Positions 1-8,277 of a stretch of DNA of 64,000 nt are shown piece after piece; position 1 is the stretch's first letter; each line of letters begins with the position of its first letter. The position numbers and the translations under genes were made by a program. Below the pieces are notes generated by a model. It worked only from the letters and a program-made list of their open reading frames with translations, did not search any database and was not told where the DNA came from. The DNA is taken from positions 124,001 through 188,000 of the forward strand of contig CAWKNX010000001.1 of the NCBI GenBank assembly GCA_963851085.1, given 5' to 3'. This DNA comes from DATFVJ01 sp963851085. Lineage in GTDB: Bacteria > Actinomycetota > Actinomycetes > Streptosporangiales > Streptosporangiaceae.

Positions 1-1
1 G

Positions 2-502
2 ACGTACGAGGTGATCCATCACACCCAGTTGCTCGCTCGCCTCGTGCAGGAAGGGCGGCTCGTCCCCGCCACTCCGATAGAGGAGAAAATCACCTACCAC
101 GACCCGTGCTATCTGGGTCGGCACAACAAGGTCTACACGCCGCCGCGGGAGATCATGGCGAACGTGCCTGGCGTCGAGGCGCAGGAGATGCACAGGTGCC
201 GCGAGCGCGGGTTCTGCTGCGGGGCGGGTGGCGCCCGGATGTGGATGGAAGAGCGGATCGGCAAGCGGATCAACAACGAGCGCATCGACGAGGCGCTCGG
301 CACCGATCCGGACACGGTGTCCACAGCGTGCCCGTTCTGCCTGGTCATGCTGGGTGACGCGATCAACGAGAAGAAGGGCTCCGGCGCGGCGAAGGAGTCG
401 CTCGAAGTGGTGGACGTGGCCCAGTTGCTGATGCGCTCGGTCAAGCAGCCCGGCGGGCCGGACGGCGGCCAGCCGACGGGTCAGCCTGACACTGTTTCCT
501 GA
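2..502 (+). CDS. Fe-S oxidoreductase / (Fe-S)-binding protein, C-terminal part (5' end outside window)
   Basis: The reading frame is open from the window edge, so only the last ~166 codons are seen. It carries the C-terminal cysteine-rich (CCG-type) domain of heterodisulfide-reductase/glycolate-oxidase-like iron-sulfur proteins: HDPCYLGRHN, then GFCCGAGGARMWMEE, then ACPFCLVML. The paired cysteines in these motifs bind the non-cubane or 4Fe-4S centre in the family. The internal ATG at 11 lies inside conserved sequence (HHTQLL) and is unlikely to be the start. The N-terminal ferredoxin-like 4Fe-4S motifs and any membrane part must lie upstream, so substrate and electron partner cannot be inferred here. 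Confidence 0.85.
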   Translation, partial: TYEVIHHTQLLARLVQEGRLVPATPIEEKITYHDPCYLGRHNKVYTPPREIMANVPGVEAQEMHRCRERGFCCGAGGARMWMEERIGKRINNERIDEALGTDPDTVSTACPFCLVMLGDAINEKKGSGAAKESLEVVDVAQLLMRSVKQPGGPDGGQPTGQPDTVS

Positions 503-1043
503 TCGCGGAACCTTTCCGCGGACGGCAGCCGGAAAGACTCCGGGATCATGGAAGGCGGAATCTGAGTACTTCTACCGGTCGACCAGGCACGCCTCGACAG
601 ACTCCTCGCCGAGCACGACCTGTTCAAGGTCGAGACCCCATAACACGGCCTCCGCGAGTCCGGACCCCACAATCGGCCGTGGCAAGCGGAGCGTCCCATC
701 CGCGAAGCCGTTAAGGACCATGATCCTGAACGGCTGCCGGAGGGTGGCGCCGTGCGTGGCGCAGCGGGGGGTTCCGGGGCGGGCCCCCCGGGTGGGCGGA
801 GTCTGAACGGCTGCCGCGGGGTGACGCAGCACCGGGCAACGCGCCTCGCGCTTGAGCGTGACCCGGCCGTGCCTGGCCAGCTGAGGCCACTAACCCAACC
901 CGCCTGCCGTCGCAGTTGCATAGCCGCACGTAGTTGGTCATGACCTGTGACCTTCGGCTCTATGAGCCGCGGGCCTGGCAGAAAGACTGAAAGTAGCGGA
1001 ACTTCGGGGCAGTCCAAGATCCACGGCTGAAAGAAGGTTCGCC
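503..1043. other. Intergenic, no gene; contains dispersed repeat motifs
   Basis: No reading frame here looks like a protein on either strand. The stretch holds an inverted repeat built on AGCCGTT (706-735), a second AACGGCTGCCG motif near 806 and a GC-rich palindromic patch (about 757-797). Related sequences recur in other intergenic gaps of the window. Confidence 0.6.
706..735. repeat. AGCCGTT inverted repeat
   Basis: AGCCGTTAAGGA (706-717) faces TCCTGAACGGCT (724-735) across a 6-nt loop, so the arms pair over 12 positions with one mismatch. The same AGCCGTT core is found near 21528, 25161 (inverted), 35880, 48762 and 53862, always between genes. Confidence 0.6.
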
Positions 1044-2084
1044 ATGTTTGGGATAGGCCCGCTCTTGATCATCGTGGTCGTGGCCCTGATCTTCGGTGGC
1101 TTCTACTACTGGGCACGGCGGCAGGGGTTGCTCGCCACCGAACCGGCTGCGGAGGGGAAGCAGGACAAGGGGCGGATTTCGCTGCTGACTGAGGCGGTAG
1201 CGTACGTCGGTGCGATCCTCCTGCTGGCTGGCGGCGCCGCCGCGATCGGCCAGCGATGGAACGCCATCGGCGACTGGGGGCACGTCGGCGTCTTTGCTGG
1301 CGCCGCCGCGTTCTTTCTCCTGGCCGGAATCATGGTGCGCCGGGTGCATGAGCCTGCGATTCAGCGGCTGACCGGGGTCGTGTGGTTCCTTTCCGTAGTC
1401 GGCGTTGCCGGGGCCGCCGGGTTCGCGACGCACGACGTGTACGGGAACAGGGGCGCGGTCACCGTCCTTGCCGTGGGGGTCGCTGTCACCTTCTATTCGG
1501 CGGCCCTGTGGCTGCTGCGCCGGCGCGCACTGCAGAACGCCGCCCTGTTCGCTGGGCTGGTCATCACCATCTGCGGCATCATCGTCACTGCCGCGGGGCG
1601 CGGATCGGCTCCCTCGCTCGCCTTCGCCCTCGCGCTGTGGGGGTTCGGCCTGGCATGGGCGGGGCTCGGGTGGCGACGGTACGTCGAGCCGATCTGGGTG
1701 ACGATGCCCTCCGGTGTCGTCCTGGCCCTTGTCGCGCCGAGCCTTGCGGCCGGGGAGTACGGCTGGGTATACGCCATCGCCATCGCCACGGCCGCCGCGG
1801 CCATGGCCATCAGTGTCCCGCTGCGGAACACGCCGTTGCTCGCCCTGGGCACGCTGGCGATGTTCGGATACGTCACGTCGGTGGTGGTTCAGTACTTCCA
1901 TCGGTCGCTCGGGGTCCCGGCGGCGCTGGCGATCACCGGGGTGCTGATCCTCGGCCTGGCCGTCGTCAGCGCCCGTCTGATGCGTGCGACGCGTCCGCCG
2001 AAGCCCAGCGAGCCAGGCGCGGAGAAGCCCAGCGAGGCGGGCGTGGAAGAGCCATCCCACCGAGACCTTCGCAGGGCCTCGTAG
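1044..2084 (+). CDS. Multi-pass integral membrane protein, function unknown
   Basis: A 346-residue protein with an N-terminal hydrophobic helix (LLIIVVVALIFGG) and then about nine further predicted membrane segments rich in Ala, Val and Gly. It ends in a charged cytoplasmic-looking tail with two near-identical KPSEPGAEKPSEAG-type repeats. The start ATG at 1044 follows a weak purine-rich GAAAGAAGG. The general look resembles DUF2157-like membrane proteins of actinomycetes, but I see no diagnostic motif. It stands alone: the upstream gap is over 500 bp and dcd lies downstream on the other strand. Confidence 0.7.
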   Translation: MFGIGPLLIIVVVALIFGGFYYWARRQGLLATEPAAEGKQDKGRISLLTEAVAYVGAILLLAGGAAAIGQRWNAIGDWGHVGVFAGAAAFFLLAGIMVRRVHEPAIQRLTGVVWFLSVVGVAGAAGFATHDVYGNRGAVTVLAVGVAVTFYSAALWLLRRRALQNAALFAGLVITICGIIVTAAGRGSAPSLAFALALWGFGLAWAGLGWRRYVEPIWVTMPSGVVLALVAPSLAAGEYGWVYAIAIATAAAAMAISVPLRNTPLLALGTLAMFGYVTSVVVQYFHRSLGVPAALAITGVLILGLAVVSARLMRATRPPKPSEPGAEKPSEAGVEEPSHRDLRRAS

Positions 2085-2153
2085 GAGCCTGGCTAATAGT
2101 TGGTGATCTTGAACGCTGTGGCCCGCCGTGATGCGCCCCGGGGCCGCCGATGG

Positions 2154-2729
2154 TCAGACCTTCGAGCGGTAGAAGTTCAGGTAGGAGCGTGAGGGCGTCG
2201 GGCCGCGCTGGTCCTGGTAGCGCGAGCCGTAGAGCGGGGAGCCGTACGGGTGCTCGGCGGGTGAACTGCACCGGAACAGGCAGAGCTGGCCGATCTTCAT
2301 GCCCGGCCACAGCTTGATCGGCAGCGTCGCCACGTTCGACAGCTCAAGCGTGACGTGACCCGAGAAACCCGGGTCGATCCAGCCCGCGGTCGAATGTGTC
2401 AGCAGCCCCAGCCTGCCGAGACTCGACTTGCCTTCCAGCCGGCCCGCGAGATCATCCGGCAGCGAGACCACCTCGTAGGTGGACGCGAGCACGAACTCCC
2501 CCGGATGCAGCACAAAGGGCTCCTCGTCGGCGGTTTCCACCAGCCGGGTCAGGTCAGGCTGTTCCACCGCCGGGTCGATGTGCGGGTACCTGTGGTTCTC
2601 GAACACCCGGAAGTAGCGGTCGAGCCGGACGTCCACGCTGGACGGCTGGATAAGTTCGGGCGCGTACGGATCGAGCTTGACCCGTCCGGACTCGATCTCG
2701 GCCCTGATGTCTCGGTCGGAGAGGAGCAC
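2154..2729 (-). CDS. dcd: dCTP deaminase
   Basis: Deaminates dCTP in the pathway to dUMP and dTMP. In some actinobacteria (the M. tuberculosis enzyme is described) the same trimeric protein also hydrolyses dUTP; I infer this bifunctionality only by kinship. The 191-residue length is typical. Visible family landmarks are MLLSDRDI at the N-terminus, QPSSVDVRL, the active-site region GKSSLGRLGLLTHSTAGWID with its conserved Ser/Arg and Gly residues, PGFSGHVTLELSN and the C-terminal YQDQRGPTPSR segment that closes over the nucleotide. The start is GTG. It stands just upstream of, and divergent from, tRNA-Gly, an arrangement common in actinomycetes. Confidence 0.96.
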   Translation of the reverse strand: MLLSDRDIRAEIESGRVKLDPYAPELIQPSSVDVRLDRYFRVFENHRYPHIDPAVEQPDLTRLVETADEEPFVLHPGEFVLASTYEVVSLPDDLAGRLEGKSSLGRLGLLTHSTAGWIDPGFSGHVTLELSNVATLPIKLWPGMKIGQLCLFRCSSPAEHPYGSPLYGSRYQDQRGPTPSRSYLNFYRSKV

Positions 2730-2821
2730 GCTGGCAACCTACCGGTTCCGGTACGATGTCGGGGCGACAGCAGTGCGGGAACGCCGCGTCTCCGCGGAGT
2801 TGCAGTGCCCCCGCCCGGCCC

Positions 2822-2894
2822 GCGCGGGTGTAGTTCAATGGCAGAACATCAGCTTCCCAAGCTGACAGTGGGGGTTCGATTCCCCTCACCCGCT
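2822..2894 (+). tRNA. tRNA-Gly (anticodon CCC)
   Basis: A full cloverleaf can be folded. The acceptor stem GCGGGTG pairs with CACCCGC, the D arm is GTTCAATGGCAGAAC, and the anticodon stem TCAGC/GCTGA encloses loop TTCCCAA (anticodon CCC, reading GGG). The T arm is GGGGG-TTCGATT-CCCCT. The 3' CCA is not encoded. The 3' end of tRNA genes is a common integration site, and a truncated gene follows directly. Confidence 0.95.
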
Positions 2895-2903
2895 CGCATG
2901 TAG

Positions 2904-2943
2904 AAGCCCAGTTCAGGGGAGTGATCCGGACCTGGGCTTTCGT
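2904..2943 (+). terminator. Putative tRNA-Gly terminator hairpin
   Basis: AAGCCCAG (2904-2911) is the perfect reverse complement of CTGGGCTT (2932-2939), followed by a short T-containing tract. It lies ten bases past the tRNA 3' end, so it most likely ends the tRNA transcript. The loop is long (20 nt), which weakens the case. Confidence 0.5.
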
Positions 2944-3047
2944 CTTGTCCGGGTGTCTGGCGGGCTCGCGTTCAGGACGTGCTCCGCGTCGTCTTCCCGG
3001 ATGTCTTCGGCCAGCACCACGATGTACGCGGCATGCCTGTCTGCCAT
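2913..3047 (-). pseudogene. Truncated small actinobacterial protein gene beside tRNA-Gly
   Basis: The frame begins MADRHAAYIVVLAEDIRE, a recognisable N-terminus of a ~70-residue protein common in actinomycete genomes and mobile elements, preceded by a good AGAGGG ribosome site. Similarity stops after about 28 residues (...HVLNA). The remaining codons run into the tRNA terminator and look random, so the 3' half has been lost. Truncation right at the tRNA 3' flank is what integration or imprecise excision of an element leaves behind. The function of the intact family is not known to me. Confidence 0.5.
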
Positions 3048-3067
3048 GCCCTCTACTGCTGTAGCTG

Positions 3068-4909
3068 CTAACCAGCAAGCACCTCTACCGCGGTCACACC
3101 CCACCAGTCACTGGCAACGGACCACATGATGGTCACGTTGCCACCGGTAGACAGCGCGGTTGCCCCGGCTGAGTTACCCGCCCCGGAATTACCATCCTGG
3201 TTGGCGGTGAACCGCGCGGTAGCCGGGCTGGATGGCGAGTGGACCGCACTGCCGTTGCTGACGAACCCGGCGACCATGTTCCCGCTGGTACTGCTGTTCG
3301 TGGTCACCTGCGCGGTGCTGCCGGACCCGGTAGCGGTCTTCGGGGTACCAAACGGCGCGGTCTGGCTGGCCCCGGTGAACGTCAGCGACCCGCCGGTCAG
3401 CTCCTGCGGAGTGCAGCCCGTGACGGTGGCCGCGATAGCGTTAGTCCCGCTGGGCGGAGCCCTCATTCCGTAGACCGAATGATACCCAGCGGTCTGCCCA
3501 TTGTCGTGCACCGTGGACAGCCTGGTCATGGCGGTACCATTGTCAGTCACAGTCAGCGTGCATGACCCGTCCCTACCGTTGGGCGCACCGACCGCCACTT
3601 CAGCAAGCAGCGCCGGATGCGAGCCTGACACGCTGGCGTTCCAGGACAGCGAGGTGCAGTTTGCGCACTTCGCACCGCCAGACCCGGGCGCTACCGAACC
3701 GAACGCCACACTGCCGCCACCGCTGGCCGAAGTAGTGAAAGCCTGGTCGGGCCCGCTAGTAGTACCGGTGGCGTTGGTAGCGTCCAGCCGGAAATGGTAG
3801 GTGATATTAGCGGTCAGGCCGGTGATGTTCGCGGACTCAGCCACCGCACTGGACCCGCTGCCAGCGCTGCCATCCGGCACCGGGACCGTGGTTCCGTAGG
3901 AAGCGGTCTTGCCGTACTCGAAGTGGTAGGTGGTGGCAGCACCCTCGGGGTTGACCGAACCATTCAACGTCGCCGCCGAGGCAGTCACCCCGGTTGCCGC
4001 CTTCGTGGTCACCACCGGGGCCTGCCCGCCGCCGCCGCCCGCGCGCGTGGCGGTGATGGAGTAGCTACTGACCTGGAAAGTCTCCGGGCCGGACGTGGAG
4101 CAAACCTCGAAGCCATAGTCGATCTCGTTCAGGCCGGTGCCCTGCCGCAGGTAGCCATGGCTGACCAGCCAGTTCAGCATCGCCAGCACGTCCACGGTGC
4201 CGGACTGCTCATTGCTTCCAGCCAGGTACCAGATCAGCTCCGAGCTACCCCACTTACACAGGTTCCAGGTCTGCACCGGCACGCCGCCGCTGCCGCCAAA
4301 GGTGGCAGACGCCAGCGGCGTGGCACCCCCGCAGGTCCCGCGGTTGGCCTGGTCGTTCCAGATCATTACCTCGTCGGCATAGTTGGTGGCGGTGCTCTGG
4401 CCCAGCCAGATGTCATAGGCTGCCTGGGCGCTGGTCTGGCTCGTCGCGTTCATGTTCTCGGTGAATGACGAGTAGATGGAAGAGTAGCCAGACAACGGGT
4501 CGGGGCTGTTGGAAGTGGTGTAAACCTCCTTCGTGTCCGGGTACGTCTGGACCGCGGTGGAGCCAGGAGGCTTAGCATTGGCCACAACGTTCCAGTTGCC
4601 CGGGTCGGTGGCATTCAGCGTCTGGGTGGTACCGCTGTTCGCGGCCCACATGTTGTTCCGGACGTAGGTGTTGTTTCCGTTGCTTCCGGTAATTTGCGGA
4701 TAGGTGTAAGGGCCGCAGGTCCCGTTCGGGCTGCTGGTCGTGCAGGTGCTCGCCTGCGCGGCAGGCGCGACGGCCAGGGCGGCGATCAGGCTACCGGCCA
4801 GAGCAAGGCTTCCAAGACTCTTCCTGATGCGACCAGTCTTGACCGGCGCCGAACTGCTGATCGGGCAGGAGTCCTGGCTGTCCCGCAGCGATTTCGCTGG
4901 CTCGTTCAT
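3068..4909 (-). CDS. Secreted GH12-family glycosidase with FN3 and C-terminal beta-sandwich-like domain
   Basis: Residues 1-54 form an export signal (basic start, hydrophobic LALAGSLIAALAVAPAAQA). Residues ~60-285 resemble glycoside hydrolase family 12 (endoglucanase/xyloglucanase fold): the segment YADEVMIW contains the expected nucleophile Glu (~180), and IDYGFEVC contains the expected acid/base Glu (~268). A Gly-rich linker leads to a fibronectin type III domain (~298-392), then a Thr/Ser/Gly-rich C-terminal module (~400-613) with four Cys near its start and middle, which I cannot name. A GAGGGGGG ribosome site precedes the ATG at 4909. Likely substrate: beta-1,4-glucan or xyloglucan, inferred from family only. 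Its position beside tRNA-Gly and decayed genes suggests it was acquired. Confidence 0.8.
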   Translation of the reverse strand: MNEPAKSLRDSQDSCPISSSAPVKTGRIRKSLGSLALAGSLIAALAVAPAAQASTCTTSSPNGTCGPYTYPQITGSNGNNTYVRNNMWAANSGTTQTLNATDPGNWNVVANAKPPGSTAVQTYPDTKEVYTTSNSPDPLSGYSSIYSSFTENMNATSQTSAQAAYDIWLGQSTATNYADEVMIWNDQANRGTCGGATPLASATFGGSGGVPVQTWNLCKWGSSELIWYLAGSNEQSGTVDVLAMLNWLVSHGYLRQGTGLNEIDYGFEVCSTSGPETFQVSSYSITATRAGGGGGQAPVVTTKAATGVTASAATLNGSVNPEGAATTYHFEYGKTASYGTTVPVPDGSAGSGSSAVAESANITGLTANITYHFRLDATNATGTTSGPDQAFTTSASGGGSVAFGSVAPGSGGAKCANCTSLSWNASVSGSHPALLAEVAVGAPNGRDGSCTLTVTDNGTAMTRLSTVHDNGQTAGYHSVYGMRAPPSGTNAIAATVTGCTPQELTGGSLTFTGASQTAPFGTPKTATGSGSTAQVTTNSSTSGNMVAGFVSNGSAVHSPSSPATARFTANQDGNSGAGNSAGATALSTGGNVTIMWSVASDWWGVTAVEVLAG

Positions 4910-5312
4910 CGTCGCACCCCCCTCTAGCCCGGCCAGGCGATGATGGCCGCGGCGCTTCCTCCCGGACGGCTGGGTTCAGGTGGACCTGCTCGTGCTGCCC
5001 GCCTGTCCCAGGCTGCAGATGTACGCTGCCCTCCTTAGGCCTTCGAAGCCATCCACGACTCCGACGTTGGCACGGGACATCGCAACGTAACAGGGGACAA
5101 ACGTCCCGGGTGACACACGCCGCAAACGCCCCGCGTAGAACGGAACCGGACTTGCAGGCGGCGAGGAATCGCCTCGCTTCGTCGGCAGTACGTGTGCGTT
5201 CACGGCCACTTTCACGGCCACGCACCCCCGTATTCCTGCCAAGCACAAACGCCTGCGCGTAGATATCACCGCAGGCCAGAGGCAGACCGGTTGAGGCCGC
5301 CTGCCACTGGCG
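4910..5312. other. Intergenic, upstream of the GH12 gene
   Basis: No convincing gene on either strand. This should hold the GH12 promoter (minus strand), but no clear -35/-10 pair stands out. Two overlapping minus-strand frames here are Arg/Ala/Gly-rich and lack protein character. Confidence 0.45.
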
Positions 5313-5650
5313 ATGCCTGAAAGGGAGCAGCAGACGACCGCAGCGCAGACCAGGGCCGCAATCGCCGCCGCCCTCGGCCAGGCCGGCTTCTGCCTGCCCG
5401 GCAGCATCGTCATCCGCCACACCCGCTGCGGCAAGCCCCGCTGCGCCTGCAAAGCCGACCCGCCCGCCCTGCGCGGCCCCTACATCAAGTGAACCCGCAC
5501 CGTCAAAGGCAAGAAACCGTCACCCGCACGCTCACCCGGACCAGTACCAGACCTACGCCGCCTGGTTCGCTAACGCCCGGCGGCTGCGCGCACTGGCCGC
5601 CGAACGGGAAGCCCTCTCCCTTAAGGAGATGGCCCGGGCCGAAGGCTGGC
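5313..5650 (+). pseudogene. Decayed DUF6788-type gene
   Basis: From the ATG at 5313 the frame reads a DUF6788-like start: LPGSIVIRHTRCGKPRCACK, then RGPYIK, then TGA at 5490 where the family has Trp. After the stop the family pattern goes on in shifted frames: TRTVKGKK, then a shift to VTRTLT, then a further shift to QYQTYAAWFANARRLRAL and EREALSLKEMARAEGW, ending about 5650. One nonsense change and at least two frameshifts make a functional product unlikely. The Cys-X4-Cys-X-Cys cluster is the family hallmark; its role is unknown. It is probably a remnant of the same island as the GH12 gene. Confidence 0.7.
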
Positions 5651-5920
5651 CAAGATCACCCCAGGCATCCCGGCGCCACTGCGCACCCGGCCCGTCCGCG
5701 GCCCGAACCAGCCCAAAGCACACAAAGGACGCAAAACGCCGGGAGATCAGCCCGCTTAACGCGGGATCAGCGCCCCGTCACCACCCCAAACCATCTGGTC
5801 GGCAGGGTTTTGTCGTTGGCCCTCACCTGTGATGTCCTGAAGCTGGGCACCCAACCCGCTCCACCATCCGCGGCGTGCGCCACGTGGTGGAGACAATCCG
5901 TTTCAACGGAGCAAACAGCT

Positions 5921-7423
5921 ATGACGACGGCGGACCCTGGGTCGTTGCTGCCGGTCGCGTTTCGGGCCGTCGCCGTCGCGAGTGAAATTATGCGCACCCG
6001 CCGCCCCGCGTCCCTGACCGGGACGTCCGACCGGGATCTCGTCTCGGATGTGAACCTGGCGATCGAGCGCGCCATGCGTGACCACCTGGACAGTGCGACA
6101 CCCGACATCGGCATCCTCGGCGAGGAAGAGGGACGCTCAGGGAATCATGGCGGCGAATGGCTCTGGACGCTTGACCCGATCGACGGCACCGCCAACTTCG
6201 CGCACGGTCTTCCAATGTGTGCCACCACGCTTGCGCTGCTGCACCGTGGACGCGCCGTCCTGACCGTCATCGACGCGCCATTCCTCGCCCAGCGCTACCA
6301 CGCCATCGAAGGCCACGGCGCCTTCACCGGCACCACGGCCCTGGCGGTCAGCAAAACCACCCGCCTGCACGACGCCGTGGTCGCCATCGGTGACGACGCG
6401 GTTGGTGATGACGCCGACCGCAAGAACCAGCTCCGACTCGCGGCAACCCTGCAGCTCGCCCCCCGCGTGCACCGCATCCGCATGCTCGGCGCAGCCGCCA
6501 TCGACCTCGCGTGGGTCGCCGAAGGACGCCTCGATGCAAGCATCACCCTCGCCAACAATCCCTGGGACACCGCCGCGGGCGTCCTCATCGCCCGCGAAGC
6601 AGGCGCCGTCGTGGTCGACAAGAACGGCACCCCCCACGACATCAACTCCACCGCAGCCATCGCCGCCCCGGCTCCGCTAGTCGACCAGGTCATCCCGCTC
6701 ATCCAGGCAGCCGACAATGACCCCAAGCTCACGAGCCCAAACAAGGCACCGTACGCGGCACTCGACGGCGTCCTCAGGCAGACCCGGCACCTGATCCTGG
6801 AATTCGACGGGCCAGTCTGTGATCTGTTCGCGGGCACGCCCGCCGAGGTGGTTGCCGGGCAGCTCCGCGCGAACTTGCTAGCTGAGTCCACCGCGTTGCC
6901 AGCAGCTATCACCGGCAGCAGCGACCCGCTGGAGATTCTCGTCTACGCAGCCACCGTCAGCCCCGGCCTGGCTGCCCGCGCCGAAGCCGCGCTGACTGGG
7001 CTGGAGCTGAACGCGGTCGCGTCGGCCGCGCCCGCCGGATACGTCCACGAAGTCGTGGCCGCCTGCGGCGAATCCGGCCGATCGGCAACCGTCATCAGCC
7101 GCCACTCAGCCGCGGCCGTGCGCTCATACCTCACCGCCCACGGCTTCGCCGGCCAAGTGAAGCACGTCATCGCTCGCAAGTCCGGCCGGCTCCAGCCCAT
7201 GTCCCGTTTGCTCGACGACGCCATCGCCACCCTGGGTGTGCCGGCAACATGCGCTCTGGTCACCGCCTCTGCCGACGGCATCCAGGCCGCTAACCGCGCC
7301 GGGGCCCACACCATCGGCTATGCCAGCGCACCCGACGTGCGCGAACGCCTCACCGCCGCCGAGGCCGACACGGTCATCCCGAGCCTGGCGGACCTGGTCC
7401 TCCGGCTCCGCGCCCGTGCCTAG
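5921..7423 (+). CDS. Inositol-monophosphatase-family enzyme fused to a degenerate HAD-like domain
   Basis: I chose the ATG at 5921 because homology begins at once; the frame upstream is open but reads as junk. Residues ~10-265 are an inositol monophosphatase-type phosphatase with the metal-binding set GEEE, DPIDGTANF (~85-93) and NPWDTAAG. Residues ~280-500 follow the HAD hydrolase plan (ILEFDGPVCDLF, TVISRHSAAAV, CALVTASADGIQAANRAGA). However, the nucleophile position has Glu (EFD instead of DFD), the motif III Lys is not evident, and the motif IV acidic pair is replaced by TASAD. The first domain should be active on a small phosphorylated metabolite; the second looks non-catalytic. A 500-residue fusion is unusual for either family. 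Confidence 0.8.
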   Translation: MTTADPGSLLPVAFRAVAVASEIMRTRRPASLTGTSDRDLVSDVNLAIERAMRDHLDSATPDIGILGEEEGRSGNHGGEWLWTLDPIDGTANFAHGLPMCATTLALLHRGRAVLTVIDAPFLAQRYHAIEGHGAFTGTTALAVSKTTRLHDAVVAIGDDAVGDDADRKNQLRLAATLQLAPRVHRIRMLGAAAIDLAWVAEGRLDASITLANNPWDTAAGVLIAREAGAVVVDKNGTPHDINSTAAIAAPAPLVDQVIPLIQAADNDPKLTSPNKAPYAALDGVLRQTRHLILEFDGPVCDLFAGTPAEVVAGQLRANLLAESTALPAAITGSSDPLEILVYAATVSPGLAARAEAALTGLELNAVASAAPAGYVHEVVAACGESGRSATVISRHSAAAVRSYLTAHGFAGQVKHVIARKSGRLQPMSRLLDDAIATLGVPATCALVTASADGIQAANRAGAHTIGYASAPDVRERLTAAEADTVIPSLADLVLRLRARA

Positions 7424-7459
7424 CCCCGGCCCGGCGGCGCCGGCGGTGGCTGGGGTGAG

Positions 7460-7990
7460 TCAGCGTTTGACACAGACGTAGCTGCCGTACACCGATCTTT
7501 CGAAGGCGGCCTCGGCGATGTGGAGGCCGGCCGCCGCGAGCATCGGCTCGAACAGCCACCGGAAGGTGCTGTGCTCGGACCGGATGTGCTCGGCAAAGTC
7601 CTCGCGCGTATACCCGTGTGCCGGATCGTCCGCCGCGCCGTCGAACCAGCGCGTGAACACCTCGCTGGCCCGCTGCGGCGGGAAGTCGTAGATCAGGTCC
7701 TCGATCCGCACCACGCCGCCAGGCGCCAGCATGCGTGCGATGCGGTCAAGGGCGATCGCCTTCCAGAAGTCGGGTAGCTGATGAAGCGCGTTGCGCGTAT
7801 AGACGAAGTCCGCTGGCGGCCCATCGTGCTCGTAGCTGAGAAACCCGGCCTGGACGCAGTGGACGTTCGTCAGCCCGCTGGCCGCCAGCCGGGCGCGCAG
7901 GAAACCGAGCATCGCGGGAGATATCTCCACCGCCATGACCCGGCCGCACAGCGGCTGGATCTCGCCATGCGCAGGTAGGCGGCCGGCTGG
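7460..7990 (-). pseudogene. Class I SAM-dependent methyltransferase, 5' truncated
   Basis: Reading on the minus strand from about 7960, the product has VMAVEISPAMLGFLRA, VQAGFLSYEH, YTRNALHQLPDFWKA, LAPGGVVRIEDLIYDFP and a conserved C-terminus ending SVYGSYVCVKR. These are family motifs from post-I onward. The glycine-rich motif I (expected as VLDVGCGTG just before CGRV) is absent. The sequence there degenerates and, within ~40 bp, meets a hairpin repeat at 8021-8083. Without motif I the protein should not bind S-adenosylmethionine. The longer open frame up to 8128 simply runs through the repeat. Confidence 0.6.
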
Positions 7991-8020
7991 GTCGCGGCAC
8001 GCCAAGACGTGATCAAGGCC

Positions 8021-8083
8021 GCCTTCATGATCGCGGTAAGTTTTCGGCGATATGTGCGGAAAAGTTACCGCGATCATGAAGGC
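8021..8083. repeat. Hairpin repeat family, copy 1
   Basis: Perfect 19-bp arms (8021-8039 and 8065-8083) around the core CATGATCGCGGTAA, partly continued inward by GTTTTCGGC/GCGGAAAAG. The same core recurs at 21203, 25457 and 52501. This copy sits between a truncated methyltransferase and the promoter side of a lipase gene, a divergent gap, so it is not simply a terminator. Confidence 0.85.
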
Positions 8084-8277
8084 CCAAGCGCATCGGACCC
8101 GTCCGGGACGTGCAACTGCTGTCGCCAAGACCCGGACGGGGGCGCGGGTGCTTTGTCACGCTCGCGATGGCGGGGATGCGAGGGTAAGGAGTTCCTTACC
8201 AACCAAGCGCTTGCAAGGTACTCATCCGTAGGTTACTTTCCGGTTAATTTTCTCCTCAGGATGACCGGGAGGCCCAC

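Noticed and set aside
960..2060. Long minus-strand frame opposite the membrane protein gene
   Set aside because: Arg/Pro/Gly/His-rich shadow typical of antisense in GC-rich DNA; the plus strand has clear membrane-protein character.
5489..5920. N-terminal extension of the inositol-phosphatase fusion
   Set aside because: Open frame but it overlaps the decayed DUF6788 gene, lacks protein character, and family similarity starts after ATG 5921.
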